Assembly (NCBI GenBank): GCA_902781745.1
Contig: CACZKM010000001.1
Coordinates: 62,001-126,000, forward strand
Direction: 5' to 3'
From: Oscillospiraceae bacterium
Lineage (GTDB): Bacteria > Bacillota > Clostridia > Oscillospirales > Oscillospiraceae
Length of the DNA stretch: 64,000 bases
Shown: one piece after another, positions 1 to 9,625 of the stretch
How the letters are laid out: each line of letters starts with the position of its first letter
Numbering within the stretch: position 1 is the first letter of the stretch
Program-made: the position numbers and the translations under genes
Notes under the pieces: model-generated
Told to the model about the DNA's origin: nothing
Databases searched by the model: none
The model's input: the letters and a program-made list of their open reading frames with translations, nothing else

Positions 1-390
1 GTCACCTCTGACAAGAGCTACAGCGATGTGAACGCCGGCGATTGGTTCTACAAGGCAGTCCAGTGGGCCACCAAGAACGACATTGTGTCCGGTTACAACG
101 ACGGCAAGTTCCGGCCCAACGATCCCATTACCCGCGAGCAGGTGGCCCGTGTCCTCATGGGCTATGCCAAGTTCCTGGGTTATGACACCAGCGCCACCAG
201 CGACCTGAAGGGCTACACCGACACCAACACCGTGAGCAACTGGGCTACTGAGTATGTCCAGTGGGCTGTGGGTGCAGGCGTGTACTGCGGTCCTATGGGC
301 AGCCAGAACCTGCTGGCGGCCAACGGCGACACCGTTCGTTCCGAGCTGGCCACCATGATGATGAACTTCTGCACGAAGCTCGCGAAGTAA
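1..390 (+). CDS. SLH-domain surface protein, C-terminal part (gene starts before the window)
   Basis: The frame is open from base 1 to the TAA at 388-390, so only the last 129 codons are seen. The translation holds S-layer homology repeats: SYSDVNAGDWFYKAVQWA followed by the GYNDGKFRPNDPITREQVA signature, then a second degenerate repeat (WATEYVQWAVGAGVY ... RSELATMM). SLH domains anchor exported proteins to pyruvylated secondary cell-wall polymer. The codon at 28 is an in-frame GTG but lies inside an SLH repeat, so it is not the start. The function of the rest of the protein cannot be judged. A GC-rich hairpin follows at 446-476. Confidence 0.9.
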   Translation, partial: VTSDKSYSDVNAGDWFYKAVQWATKNDIVSGYNDGKFRPNDPITREQVARVLMGYAKFLGYDTSATSDLKGYTDTNTVSNWATEYVQWAVGAGVYCGPMGSQNLLAANGDTVRSELATMMMNFCTKLAK

Positions 391-445
391 GAGACAACGA
401 CATATCGTTTTAAGCAAGACGCAAGTCTGATTGAAAACGAACGGA

Positions 446-480
446 CGCCCCCCCAAGGCCTCGGCCTTGGGGGGCGGTTT
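446..480 (+). terminator. Probable intrinsic terminator after the SLH gene
   Basis: A C-run (448-454) plus AAGGCC pairs with GGCCTT plus a G-run (463-476), followed by a short TTT. It lies 56 bases past the SLH stop codon. The U-tract is weak, so termination may be partial. Confidence 0.6.
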
Positions 481-487
481 ATGACAA

Positions 488-519
488 GCGGCCCCTGGAC
501 AACACCGTCCAGGGGCCGC
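488..519 (-). terminator. Hairpin downstream of the ClC gene
   Basis: A perfect 13-bp stem (488-500 with 507-519) and 6-base loop sit 15 bases past the ClC stop codon on the minus strand. There is no clear U-run on the minus strand, so this is a likely but not certain terminator. Together with 446-480 it insulates two convergent genes. Confidence 0.55.
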
Positions 520-533
520 ACACATATTGTACT

Positions 534-1868
534 TTATTGTTTCGGCTCGAAATACCGCTCCTCCTCGTGCAGGGTCCCCGTGGGATCGGAAACCTTGGAA
601 AAGGCAAACTTCTGCTTGGAATACAGGCCGCCGTATCCCGAGACCAGAAAACTGGCGGCGACCCCTACCAGGAAGCCACCGGGATTGCAGAAGGAGAAGA
701 CCTCAAACCCCAGCACCAGAGCAGTCAGCGGGCAGTTGGTCACCCCGCAGAACAGAGAGACCATCCCCACCGCAGCGGCGTAAGGCGCGGGCAGACCGAG
801 TAAGGGCCCCAGGACGCAGCCGAAGGAAGCGCCCATGGCAAAGGAGGGGACGATCTCGCCGCCCTTGCATCCCGCCCCCAGCGTCAGGGCGGTGAACAGC
901 AGCTTCCACACAACATCCTCCGGGGCGGCGCTGCCCTGGCGGATGGCTTCGTCAATAAGGACCTGCCCCGTCCCCAGATAGAGCTTGGTGTCCAGCCCCA
1001 ATGTCAGCAAAACCACCGCGGCGCCTCCGATGATGACCCGCGGGTATGGATTGGGAAAGAGCCGTTCCAGCCCGGTGCGCACCCCGGAGAAGGTATAGCA
1101 CACCAGGATACTCAGCAGGCCGCAGGCCACCCCCAGCACCAGCACCCGCCCGTAAAACAGGGCGTTGGGCGTGGAAGCTGTGAGAAAGTACGACACGCCC
1201 CGGACGCCCAGATAGCGGGCCACCGTTCCGGCGGTGATGGAAGAGATCACGCAGGGAAACAGGGCCCCCAGGGGGAGCATCCCCACGCAGGAGATCTCCA
1301 GGGCAAAGATGACCGCGGAGATCTGGTTCCCAAAAACGGCGGAGAACCCCGCGCTCATGCCGCACATGATGGCCAGGTCCTCAAAGCTGCCGTCGATCCG
1401 CAGCGCCTTGCGGATGAGCTCCGCCAGAGACCCGCCCAACTGGAGGGCCGCGCCCTCCCGGCCGGCGGAGCCGCCGAAGGCATGGGTCAGCAGGGTGGAG
1501 AGGAAGATCACCGGAGCAAGGACCCGGGAGACCGGCTGCTCACCCCGGGCGGCCTGGATGATCAGGTCAGTGCCGCCGGCGGTGCGGATGCCGCCCTTTT
1601 TATACATCCAGACGATGAGCAGACCGACAACGGGAAGAAGGAGCGCAGCCCACTGCGTTTCGTTCCGCAACTGCTCTGCCAGCGCCAGAAGATGGACAAA
1701 GGCGCTGCCGCACCCCCCAACCACCAGCCCGGTAAGCAGACCGAAGAGCATCCCGCGGCCATTGATCCGCAGGCTTTCTCCGCTGAAGACGATCTCAGCC
1801 CGCAGACGGCGTAGGATCCCCATCCGCTCGCCGGTCGGTCGCTGTTTGGTTTTCGGCGTGTCGGCCAT
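534..1868 (-). CDS. ClC-family chloride/fluoride channel or antiporter
   Basis: 444-residue polytopic membrane protein of the ClC anion channel/antiporter family, near full length for bacterial ClCs. The signature GSAGREG is at 133-139, giving the gating glutamate E138. The other two filter motifs differ from the E. coli-type transporter: the GSGIP position reads GGTDLI (98-103) and the GxFxP position reads GAGCKGGEIVP (331-341). This resembles the divergent ClC branch that includes the fluoride-specific CLC-F proteins. No C-terminal CBS domains are present. The ATG follows CGGAGGTGGACCT, a good ribosome site. The gene is monocistronic and flanked by SLH genes. Family is certain; the transported ion is not. 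Confidence 0.9.
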   Translation of the reverse strand: MADTPKTKQRPTGERMGILRRLRAEIVFSGESLRINGRGMLFGLLTGLVVGGCGSAFVHLLALAEQLRNETQWAALLLPVVGLLIVWMYKKGGIRTAGGTDLIIQAARGEQPVSRVLAPVIFLSTLLTHAFGGSAGREGAALQLGGSLAELIRKALRIDGSFEDLAIMCGMSAGFSAVFGNQISAVIFALEISCVGMLPLGALFPCVISSITAGTVARYLGVRGVSYFLTASTPNALFYGRVLVLGVACGLLSILVCYTFSGVRTGLERLFPNPYPRVIIGGAAVVLLTLGLDTKLYLGTGQVLIDEAIRQGSAAPEDVVWKLLFTALTLGAGCKGGEIVPSFAMGASFGCVLGPLLGLPAPYAAAVGMVSLFCGVTNCPLTALVLGFEVFSFCNPGGFLVGVAASFLVSGYGGLYSKQKFAFSKVSDPTGTLHEEERYFEPKQ

Positions 1869-1980
1869 AGGTCCACCTCCGTTCTGATCTGCCGCTTCCT
1901 ATGATAGCAAGGGGATCGTGGCTTTGCAAACCGAAGAATCGGGAAAAAACGGTAGCGGCCTTGTGCAACATAGCAAGACA

Positions 1981-2015
1981 AAACGTCCTCCTCCGAAAAG
2001 GGAAGAGGACGTTTC
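1981..2015 (-). terminator. Intrinsic terminator of the second SLH gene
   Basis: AAACGTCCTC (1981-1990) pairs with GAGGACGTTT (2006-2015). On the minus strand the stem is followed by TTTTGTCTTG, and the hairpin begins 17 bases past the stop codon of the SLH gene. Confidence 0.75.
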
Positions 2016-2031
2016 CTGTCAGAAGAAGAGA

Positions 2032-3240
2032 TCAGGACAGGGTCAGGAGCATCCGGCTGTTGGGGTCTGCCATCCGCACCAGGATGGCGGCGGCCTCGGC
2101 CCGGGAGATCGAGGAGTTGGGAAGGAAGGTGCCCTTGCTGTCGTTGCCGGTGAGGATCCCGGCCCGATAGAGCTTGTAAATGGCGGTGTCGGACCGATAC
2201 ACGTCAGGCAGCACCCCGTCGGCGATCTGGTTGACCTGGGGCAGGGCGTTGTCCGGCAGGGCGTTGGCAAGGATCGCGGCAAATTCCTGTCGAGTCAGGG
2301 CCATGTTCGGGCTGCTTGGGGCACTGGAGATGATCTTCTGACTCTGCGCATAGTCCGTGTAGCTCTTATACCAGGGGGAGGAGGCGGCAAAGTCGCCGTT
2401 TCCGGTGGTGTAGATCTTGTGCAGCCGGGCGGCCATGGTGATGGCCTGGGCGGCGGTCACCTGAGAAGCAGGACTGAACTCGGTGGCGGAAGTACCGCTC
2501 ATCAGCCCATAATTATACACGGAAGCAACACTGTCATAGTACCAGTTGGTGGCCTTAACGTCCCGGAAATTGTCCCGGAAAATGTCCTGGGCAGTAAAGC
2601 CCACGCCGCCGGAGACCCACCGGGCGGTGAGGGTGATCCCCACAGAGCCCACCTTGCTGGTGCGGTTGATCAGATTTCCCGCGGGGGCATACCACCCGAC
2701 AAAGGCGTACTTGCTTCGGGTGGGGGTGGGCAGCACGAAGGTGCTGTAAGGCTTCACCAGCATGCTGGCGGGAGACACCGCGCCTCCGCTGGGATTGAAC
2801 GCCACGGTCAGAGAATTGGCCTGTACGGTAAAGCTTTGATAGTCTGAGTAGGTATAGGAGACCGGGGAGGTATTTCGGTTCCCGGCCTGGACCCGCAGCC
2901 GGTAGCTCCCAGCGGGCAGGGCTTCCAGATGGGCGGGGGAGTTCACATAGGAATAGCTTTTATAGTTGGTCTGCCAGGTGCCGTCCCCTTTCTTCATGTC
3001 CACTGAGAGATTGTAGTGGGTGGCCCCGCTGGCGGCGCTCCAGGAGACCACCACCCGGTCTCCGGTCCCGTAGACAGAGGAGAGCGCGTTGACCACAGGC
3101 TTGCCGGGAGCCGCGGCCTGGACCATGATACTGCTGGCAACGGTTGGACGGTCAGCAGCATGGGCCAGCGGAAGGGGGAGCAGGGAAAGGGAGAGAACCA
3201 GGGCCAAGGCCCAGGAGAGGGATCGTTTCATTTGCGTCAA
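2032..3240 (-). CDS. Secreted SLH-domain protein with Fn3-like and InlB-type repeat domains
   Basis: About 402 residues. An N-terminal signal peptide (KRSL, a hydrophobic core, then AHAA) is followed by an Ig/fibronectin-like beta domain, then an InlB/Listeria-Bacteroides-type repeat (NPSGGAVSPAS ... FVGWY ... TLTARW), and three C-terminal SLH repeats (FRDVKATNWYYDSVASVYNYG; SPWYKSYTDYAQSQKII; LPDVYRSDTAIYKLYRAGIL). It is therefore likely a cell-wall-attached surface protein with an adhesion or structural role. Start choice: AGGAGG (minus strand, 3254-3249) lies 8 bases before a TTG at 3240 but 17 before the ATG at 3231, so TTG at 3240 is preferred; both leave the signal peptide intact. A longer upstream reading frame is not supported. 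Confidence 0.87.
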   Translation of the reverse strand: MTQMKRSLSWALALVLSLSLLPLPLAHAADRPTVASSIMVQAAAPGKPVVNALSSVYGTGDRVVVSWSAASGATHYNLSVDMKKGDGTWQTNYKSYSYVNSPAHLEALPAGSYRLRVQAGNRNTSPVSYTYSDYQSFTVQANSLTVAFNPSGGAVSPASMLVKPYSTFVLPTPTRSKYAFVGWYAPAGNLINRTSKVGSVGITLTARWVSGGVGFTAQDIFRDNFRDVKATNWYYDSVASVYNYGLMSGTSATEFSPASQVTAAQAITMAARLHKIYTTGNGDFAASSPWYKSYTDYAQSQKIISSAPSSPNMALTRQEFAAILANALPDNALPQVNQIADGVLPDVYRSDTAIYKLYRAGILTGNDSKGTFLPNSSISRAEAAAILVRMADPNSRMLLTLS

Positions 3241-3295
3241 AGGGATGGCCTCCTTTCTATGGTTGAAAAGATGAAATACAAGAATTTGTGATTTA

Positions 3296-3324
3296 TGTAT
3301 ATCGTGTCTGTTATGCGGATACAA
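3296..3324 (-). promoter_or_regulatory. Candidate promoter of the SLH gene
   Basis: On the minus strand TTGTAT (3324-3319), a 17-base spacer and TATACA (3301-3296) give a leader of about 50 bases. A palindrome GTAACA-AAAA-TGTTAC lies upstream at 3372-3387. Sigma-A type by resemblance only. Confidence 0.4.
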
Positions 3325-3413
3325 AACAGTATGCCATAAATGGAGGAAAAAGTCCAAAAGATCACGAAATCGTAACAAAAATGTTACAATATTCTGAGGC
3401 TGACGGCTTACAA

Positions 3414-3451
3414 ACAAAAAGCGCGGCACGAAGGATGCCTCTGTGCCGCGC
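3414..3451 (-). terminator. Intrinsic terminator of eno
   Basis: GCGCGGCAC (3421-3429) pairs with GTGCCGCGC (3443-3451). On the minus strand the stem is followed directly by TTTTTGTTTG. It begins about 20 bases past the eno stop codon. Confidence 0.85.
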
Positions 3452-3471
3452 ATATACGTTTGGATAAAACC

Positions 3472-4797
<1,326 letters not shown>

Positions 4798-4843
4798 TCA
4801 GTGGTTCCTGCGGCCCGCCGAAGGGCGGTCCGGTCGTACATAC

Positions 4844-6355
4844 TTAAATAATCAACGTCTTTCCGTCCATTTCCGCGGGCTTGTTCAGGCCCATCAGATC
4901 CAGCATGGTGGGGGCGATATCCGCCAGGCGGCCGTCCCGGAGACGCACGTCGGCGCCCACGATGCAGAAGGGCACCGGGTTGGTGGTGTGGGCGGTAAAG
5001 GGCTTGCCCTCTTCGTCCAGCATGATCTCCGCGTTGCCGTGGTCGGCGGTGATGAGAGCCACGCCGCCCATGTCCGAGGTAGCCTTCACCACCTGGGCCA
5101 CGCAGTGGTCTACGGTCTCCACGGCCTTGACCGCGGCCTCAAAGACGCCGGTGTGCCCCACCATGTCGCAGTTGGCAAAGTTGAGGATGATCACGTCGTA
5201 GGTCCCGCTCTCGATCCGGGCGATGACCTCCTCGGTGATGGCCTCCGCGCTCATCTCCGGCTGGAGATCGTAGGTGGCGACCTTGGGGGAGGGGATGAGC
5301 ACCCGGTCTTCCCCGGGGAAGACGGCCTCCTGACCGCCGTTGAAGAAGAAGGTCACATGGGCGTACTTCTCGGTCTCCGCGATGCGAAGCTGGGTCATGC
5401 CCAACTGGCTGAGATAGGCCCCGAAAATATTCACCAGGGGCTCGTGGGGGAAGGCCACCGTGACATTGGGAAGAGAGGCGTCATACTCCGTGGTGCAGAT
5501 AAAGGTCAGGGGGAAGAACCCCTTTTTCCGCACCAGCTTGCCAAAGGCGGGGTCCGTGAGGCTCCGGGTGATCTCCCGGGCCCGGTCGGGCCGGAAGTTG
5601 TAGAAAATCACGCTGTCCCCGGACTGGATGCGCCCATGGGGATCGCAGATCACAGGCTCCATAAACTCGTCGGTGACGCCGGCGTCATAGGAGGCCTGCA
5701 CCGCGGCGGCAGGGTCGTCTATGACAGGCGCGTCCCCGTGGACCATGGCGTCATAGGCCCGCTGGAGGCGCTCCCAGCGGCTGTCCCGGTCCATGGCGTA
5801 GTACCGCCCGGAGATGTCGGCGATTTTTCCCACGCCCAGCTCCGCCAGCTTTTCCTGGAGAGCCTGGACGAAGCCCAGGCCGGAGGTGGGGGAGACATCC
5901 CGCCCGTCCAGGAATACATGGACAAAGACCTTCTCCAGCCCATGGCGCTTGGCCAGCTCCAGCAGGGCGTACAGATGGGTGATGTGACTGTGCACGCCGC
6001 CGTCGGACAGCAAGCCCATCAGATGGAGGGCGCCGCCGGACTCCTTGCAGGCCTTCACGGCCTTCAGGTACGCGGGGTTCTCAAAAAAGCTGCCGTCCTC
6101 GATGGCCCGGCTGATCCGAGGCAGGTCCTGAAAGACCACCCGGCCGGCGCCGATGTTGGTGTGGCCCACCTCGCTGTTGCCCATCTGTCCCTCCGGCAGG
6201 CCCACATCCAGCCCGGAGGCGGAGAGCTGACAGAAGGGATACTGGGAGAAGAGGTAGTCAAGCTGGGGCGTCTTGGCCGCCCGGACGGCGTTGCCGGGGA
6301 TGTCGTCCCCCAGGGCGAAGCCGTCCATGATGATAAGGGTTGTAGGCGTTTTCAT
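4844..6355 (-). CDS. gpmI: 2,3-bisphosphoglycerate-independent phosphoglycerate mutase
   Basis: 503 residues, alkaline-phosphatase superfamily, Mn-dependent. It interconverts 3- and 2-phosphoglycerate without 2,3-BPG. Motifs: TTLIIMDGFALGDD at the N-terminus, the phosphoserine segment GQMGNSEVGHTNIGAGR, the inserted phosphotransferase-domain part HVFLDGRDV and SGRYYAMDRD, NFRPDRAREI, and the metal ligands in NFANCDMVGHTG and ITADHGNAE. The start is the ATG at 6355, preceded by AGAGGAGATCCT; an in-frame ATG 12 codons earlier lacks a ribosome site. A dyad CCATAC-N8-GTATGG lies just upstream at 6388-6407 (function unknown). Likely the first gene of a gpmI-eno unit. Confidence 0.97.
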   Translation of the reverse strand: MKTPTTLIIMDGFALGDDIPGNAVRAAKTPQLDYLFSQYPFCQLSASGLDVGLPEGQMGNSEVGHTNIGAGRVVFQDLPRISRAIEDGSFFENPAYLKAVKACKESGGALHLMGLLSDGGVHSHITHLYALLELAKRHGLEKVFVHVFLDGRDVSPTSGLGFVQALQEKLAELGVGKIADISGRYYAMDRDSRWERLQRAYDAMVHGDAPVIDDPAAAVQASYDAGVTDEFMEPVICDPHGRIQSGDSVIFYNFRPDRAREITRSLTDPAFGKLVRKKGFFPLTFICTTEYDASLPNVTVAFPHEPLVNIFGAYLSQLGMTQLRIAETEKYAHVTFFFNGGQEAVFPGEDRVLIPSPKVATYDLQPEMSAEAITEEVIARIESGTYDVIILNFANCDMVGHTGVFEAAVKAVETVDHCVAQVVKATSDMGGVALITADHGNAEIMLDEEGKPFTAHTTNPVPFCIVGADVRLRDGRLADIAPTMLDLMGLNKPAEMDGKTLII

Positions 6356-6558
6356 ATAGGATCTCCTCTTACATGAGATGCTTTGATCCATACAGTCTCC
6401 CGTATGGGAAGGCGCATTCCTGATTGGCAGCCCGGATGATTTCCGAAAGGATGGCGACGTCTCTGCCGTCTCCGCGGCCGCGCTTGCGAATGGTTCCGAT
6501 TGGTATGGGCCATTAGACCGCGCTTCAAAAGAGCGATCCGGGAGCGGGGCGCTCTCCG

Positions 6559-7071
6559 CTATATGGAGGAAGGGGAGGGCGTTGGCAGAAGACTCCCCAT
6601 CTCGCCCTCGCCGCTGAGTTGGGGAAACCCCATCTGCCGAAGCGCTTCATAGGTGAGGATCGCCACGGAATTTGCTAAATTGAGGCTGCGGGCGTCCGGC
6701 CGCATGGGGATGCGGACGCACCGGTCAGCGTGGGCCAGACGGAATGCCTCGGGCAGGCCGGCGGTCTCCTTGCCGAAGAAGAGCCAGCAGTTGTCCCGGA
6801 AGACGGCCCGGTCATAGGCCTGGGGGGCCTTGGTGGTGGCCAGCCACAGGTCCTGGATGCTGTTTTTCTGAAAGAGGTCCTCCAGATCGTCGTAGACGTG
6901 GAGATCCACCATGGGCCAGTAGTCCAGCCCCGCCCGCTTGACTGCCCGGTCGCTGATGTCAAACCCCAGGGGTCTGACCAGATGGAGCCTGCTCCGGGTA
7001 GCGGCGCAGGTCCGGGCGATATTGCCGGTGTTCATAGGAATCTCAGGTTCTACCAACACGATGTTGAGCAT
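6559..7071 (-). CDS. trmL: tRNA (cytidine(34)-2'-O)-methyltransferase (TrmL/YibK/CspR family)
   Basis: 170 residues, SPOUT superfamily. It methylates the ribose of the wobble C/U34 in tRNA-Leu isoacceptors in characterised relatives. Motifs: NIVLVEPEIPMNTGNIARTC at the N-terminus, the SAM-binding knot segments FFGKETAGLPE and IPMRPDARSLNLANSVAI. The C-terminal 17 residues (after RQMGFP) are a low-complexity tail. Its own promoter is seen at 7120-7148. The 6392-6558 gap before gpmI contains nothing recognisable beyond a small dyad. Confidence 0.94.
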   Translation of the reverse strand: MLNIVLVEPEIPMNTGNIARTCAATRSRLHLVRPLGFDISDRAVKRAGLDYWPMVDLHVYDDLEDLFQKNSIQDLWLATTKAPQAYDRAVFRDNCWLFFGKETAGLPEAFRLAHADRCVRIPMRPDARSLNLANSVAILTYEALRQMGFPQLSGEGEMGSLLPTPSPSSI

Positions 7072-7119
7072 GGATGGATTCGCCTCGCTCTAAAGGACTA
7101 TTGTATTCATATTGAATGG

Positions 7120-7148
7120 ATTATACTGCATGGGAAGGGGAAATTCAA
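7120..7148 (-). promoter_or_regulatory. Promoter of trmL
   Basis: On the minus strand TTGAAT (7148-7143), 17-base spacer, TATAAT (7125-7120). This gives a leader of about 40 bases before the trmL start at 7071. Confidence 0.65.
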
Positions 7149-7159
7149 GAAGGAAAAGG

Positions 7160-7205
7160 TTACAATCCGCTCTATAAGTGTAGGGTTTACAATCTGCTCT
7201 ATAAG
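7160..7205 (+). repeat. Two 19-bp direct repeats upstream of the trmL promoter
   Basis: TTACAATCCGCTCTATAAG at 7160-7178 recurs as TTACAATCTGCTCTATAAG at 7187-7205, one mismatch, with a 27-base period. They begin 12 bases beyond the trmL -35 and may be protein-binding sites. The rest of the 387-base gap (7072-7458) holds the trmL and cdaA promoters; between 7206 and 7340 I see no gene or structure I can support. Confidence 0.6.
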
Positions 7206-7340
7206 GAGGGATGCACGCTTCTATATCCCGAAGAAGCAGCTTTGCGGCCCTGGTTCCGGATAATCTGCGCGAGAGATAAGGAGAGAAAAACGCGAGGATC
7301 GGGCCTTTCCGGCCTCCCGCATATCCATCATAAATAAGGC

Positions 7341-7369
7341 TTGCACCGCAGAGAAAAATCAGATATAAT
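7341..7369 (+). promoter_or_regulatory. Promoter of the cdaA operon
   Basis: TTGCAC (7341-7346), 17-base spacer, TATAAT (7364-7369): close to the sigma-A consensus. It lies 90 bases upstream of cdaA and could drive the long plus-strand run of genes that follows. Confidence 0.75.
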
Positions 7370-7458
7370 AACTTGAATTGCTATGAAATAAAATGGGACC
7401 AGTCTGGGAGCCTGCTGACACAGGCCGGTCCCTCTGCCGACAAGGGGAGGTGAAGTCG

Positions 7459-8325
7459 ATGTCGTCAATTCTGCAATATCTCCACTCTGCGGTGGAATAC
7501 GTGCGCCTGATCACCCTCTCCGATGTCATCGACATCGCCATCCTGACCTATATCGCGTACAAAGTCATCGGTCTTCTCCAGCGGACCAACGCCGCCAAGG
7601 TGGCCAAGGCCCTGCTGCTGCTGATGGTGGCCCTGTGGCTGTCTTATCAGTTCAACCTCAACGCCATCAACTTCATGCTCAGCAAGGCGGTGGAGCTGGG
7701 CCTGCTGGCCCTTGTCATCATTTTCCAGCCGGAGATCCGCCGGTTCCTGGAGCAGATCGGCACCAACAGCGTCTCCATTTCCCGGTTTTTCCGGGAGGAC
7801 GCGCCGTCTACTGAGTTGGAAAAGGCCATCAGCGAGACGGTGGTGGCCTACGGCGAGATGGCCAAGAACCGGGTGGGCGCCCTGACCGTCTTCGAGCGGA
7901 CCACCGACCTGTCCAACGTGATCTCCTCCGGGACTGCCTTCCAGTCCTCGGTGAGCAGCGAGCTGCTGAAAAACATCTTTTACCCCAAGGCCCCCCTGCA
8001 CGACGGCGCGGTCATCATCCGAAAAGGGAAGATCGCCGCCGCGGCCTGTATGCTCCCCATGTCCGAGAGCATGAACCTGAGCAAGGACCTGGGGATGCGG
8101 CACCGAGCCGGCCTGGGCATGAGTGAACGCTCCGATGCTGTGGTGGCCATCGTCTCCGAGGAGACCGGGGCCATATCCGTCAGCATCGGCGGGAACCTGC
8201 GCCGCCACCTGTCCCCGGAAACCCTGGGCCGGGTGCTGCGCAACGAGCTTCTCCCCCGTCAGGAGGATGACCGGCGGACCAGACGGTCCGGCCGGGAAGG
8301 GAGGAGGCGCCATGAGGACGCGTAA
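7459..8325 (+). CDS. cdaA: Diadenylate cyclase CdaA (DisA_N/DAC domain)
   Basis: 288 residues. It makes cyclic di-AMP from two ATP at the membrane; c-di-AMP controls potassium and osmolyte uptake and envelope homeostasis in Firmicutes. About three N-terminal membrane segments (residues 10-85) precede the DAC domain, which shows the catalytic motifs LHDGAVII and GMRHRAGLG. The start at 7459 is set by AGGGGAGG 8 bases upstream; the frame is open further upstream without a ribosome site. The following cdaR overlaps its end by 14 bases. The third gene of the usual cdaA-cdaR-glmM set is not here, though glmS occurs at 59.3 kb. Confidence 0.95.
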   Translation: MSSILQYLHSAVEYVRLITLSDVIDIAILTYIAYKVIGLLQRTNAAKVAKALLLLMVALWLSYQFNLNAINFMLSKAVELGLLALVIIFQPEIRRFLEQIGTNSVSISRFFREDAPSTELEKAISETVVAYGEMAKNRVGALTVFERTTDLSNVISSGTAFQSSVSSELLKNIFYPKAPLHDGAVIIRKGKIAAAACMLPMSESMNLSKDLGMRHRAGLGMSERSDAVVAIVSEETGAISVSIGGNLRRHLSPETLGRVLRNELLPRQEDDRRTRRSGREGRRRHEDA

Positions 8326-9568
8326 AAAGAATCAAAAGGTTTTCCAGCTCATCCTGGCCATTGTGGTGGCCATGGTCCTGTGGCTCTACGTGATCAATGT
8401 GGAGAACCCCACCGGTACTGCCCGCCTGGGGGACCTTCCCATCCAGCTTCAGGGGGAGGAGGTCTTAACGGAAAACGGCCTCATGGTCACGGACCTGAGC
8501 AAGGACACCGTTACCATCCGTCTGAGCGGAAAGAAAAAGACCCTTATGAAGATCAGCCGGAAGAACGTGACCCTCACCCTGGACGTCTCCTCGGTGACCG
8601 GGCCCGGGGACTGGACCCTGACCAGCCGGCTGAATTACCCGGCCAACGTCAACACCGACAATGTCACCATCTCGCACTATGACGATCTGAAGGTGACTGT
8701 TACAGTGAAGCCCCAGACCACCAAGACCATCCCCGTCCGGGGGGAATTCATGGGGAGCGAGGCGGAAGGATACCGGACCGGAAGGGTCACTGTTTCTCCT
8801 GACACCTTGACCCTCACCGGCCCGGAAGACACCCTGGGTAAAATATCCTATGCCCTGGCCCAGGTGGAGGAGGAAGAGCTCTCGTCCACCCTGACGGTCC
8901 AAAGCCCGTTTATCCTGATGACAGAAGAGGGGCTGCCGGCAGATGTGGCCAACGTCACCACCGACGTGTCTGCGGTGGAGGTCACGGTTCCCGTGCGGAA
9001 GGTGGCCCAGGTGCCGCTGACCGTAGATCTCATCGACGGCGGCGGAGCCACAGGGGATGATGTAACGTGCATCATCACGCCGGAGACGGTCACCCTGGTT
9101 GCGGAGCAGGAGGACGAAGAGCTTCCCGCCTACATCTCTCTGGGAGAGATCGACCTGAGCGACGTGTTTGACGGGGCATCCTACTATCTGCCCATTAAGA
9201 TCCCGGCGGATGCGGAGGGGTGGAACGCGCCGGAGTATGCCTCGGTCCGGCTGACCATGCAGGGGCTCACCAGCCTTCAGGTGCCGGTGGAGACCGCCCG
9301 GATCGATCTGGAGAATATTCCGGCCGGCTACACACCGGAGCTTGTCAGCGACTACCTCTATGTCTGGGCGCGAGGCCCTGCCGAATCTCTGGCGGGCCTG
9401 GTCCAGGAGGACATTTCTGTCACCGCGGACCTCTCCGGCTGCGCCACAGACGGCTCCCTCCAGCGGATCCCCGTGAGCATTGCCCTCACCGGTGAGGGGC
9501 AGGAGGCCGCCGGGATTCTGGGCAGTCACTACAGCATTGCCCTCCGGCTTCAGCGGGCAGAGGAATGA
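8312..9568 (+). CDS. cdaR: CdaR-like YbbR-domain protein, regulator of CdaA
   Basis: 418 residues. One N-terminal membrane anchor (VFQLILAIVVAMVLWLYVIN) is followed by a series of YbbR beta repeats, apparently four, in the extracytoplasmic part (e.g. LPIQLQGEEVL, TIPVRGEFMG, KVAQVPLTVDL, SLQVPVETARID). In Bacillus and Staphylococcus the homologue binds CdaA and tunes c-di-AMP synthesis. The ATG at 8312 lies within the end of cdaA and has GAGGAGG just before it, which indicates translational coupling. Confidence 0.9.
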   Translation: MRTRKKNQKVFQLILAIVVAMVLWLYVINVENPTGTARLGDLPIQLQGEEVLTENGLMVTDLSKDTVTIRLSGKKKTLMKISRKNVTLTLDVSSVTGPGDWTLTSRLNYPANVNTDNVTISHYDDLKVTVTVKPQTTKTIPVRGEFMGSEAEGYRTGRVTVSPDTLTLTGPEDTLGKISYALAQVEEEELSSTLTVQSPFILMTEEGLPADVANVTTDVSAVEVTVPVRKVAQVPLTVDLIDGGGATGDDVTCIITPETVTLVAEQEDEELPAYISLGEIDLSDVFDGASYYLPIKIPADAEGWNAPEYASVRLTMQGLTSLQVPVETARIDLENIPAGYTPELVSDYLYVWARGPAESLAGLVQEDISVTADLSGCATDGSLQRIPVSIALTGEGQEAAGILGSHYSIALRLQRAEE

Positions 9569-9625
9569 GTTCCCGCTGCCCCATCCTATCGATCAACGCG
9601 TACAACTGTGACAGGAGGAACAAGT

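Noticed and set aside
1869..2031. A fluoride riboswitch upstream of the ClC gene
   Set aside because: The leader is short and lacks the crcB-motif sequence; only a ribosome site is seen.
7116..7337. A 73-codon frame in the trmL-cdaA gap
   Set aside because: No ribosome site before its ATG, it runs through both direct repeats and stops just before the cdaA promoter, and the protein resembles nothing.
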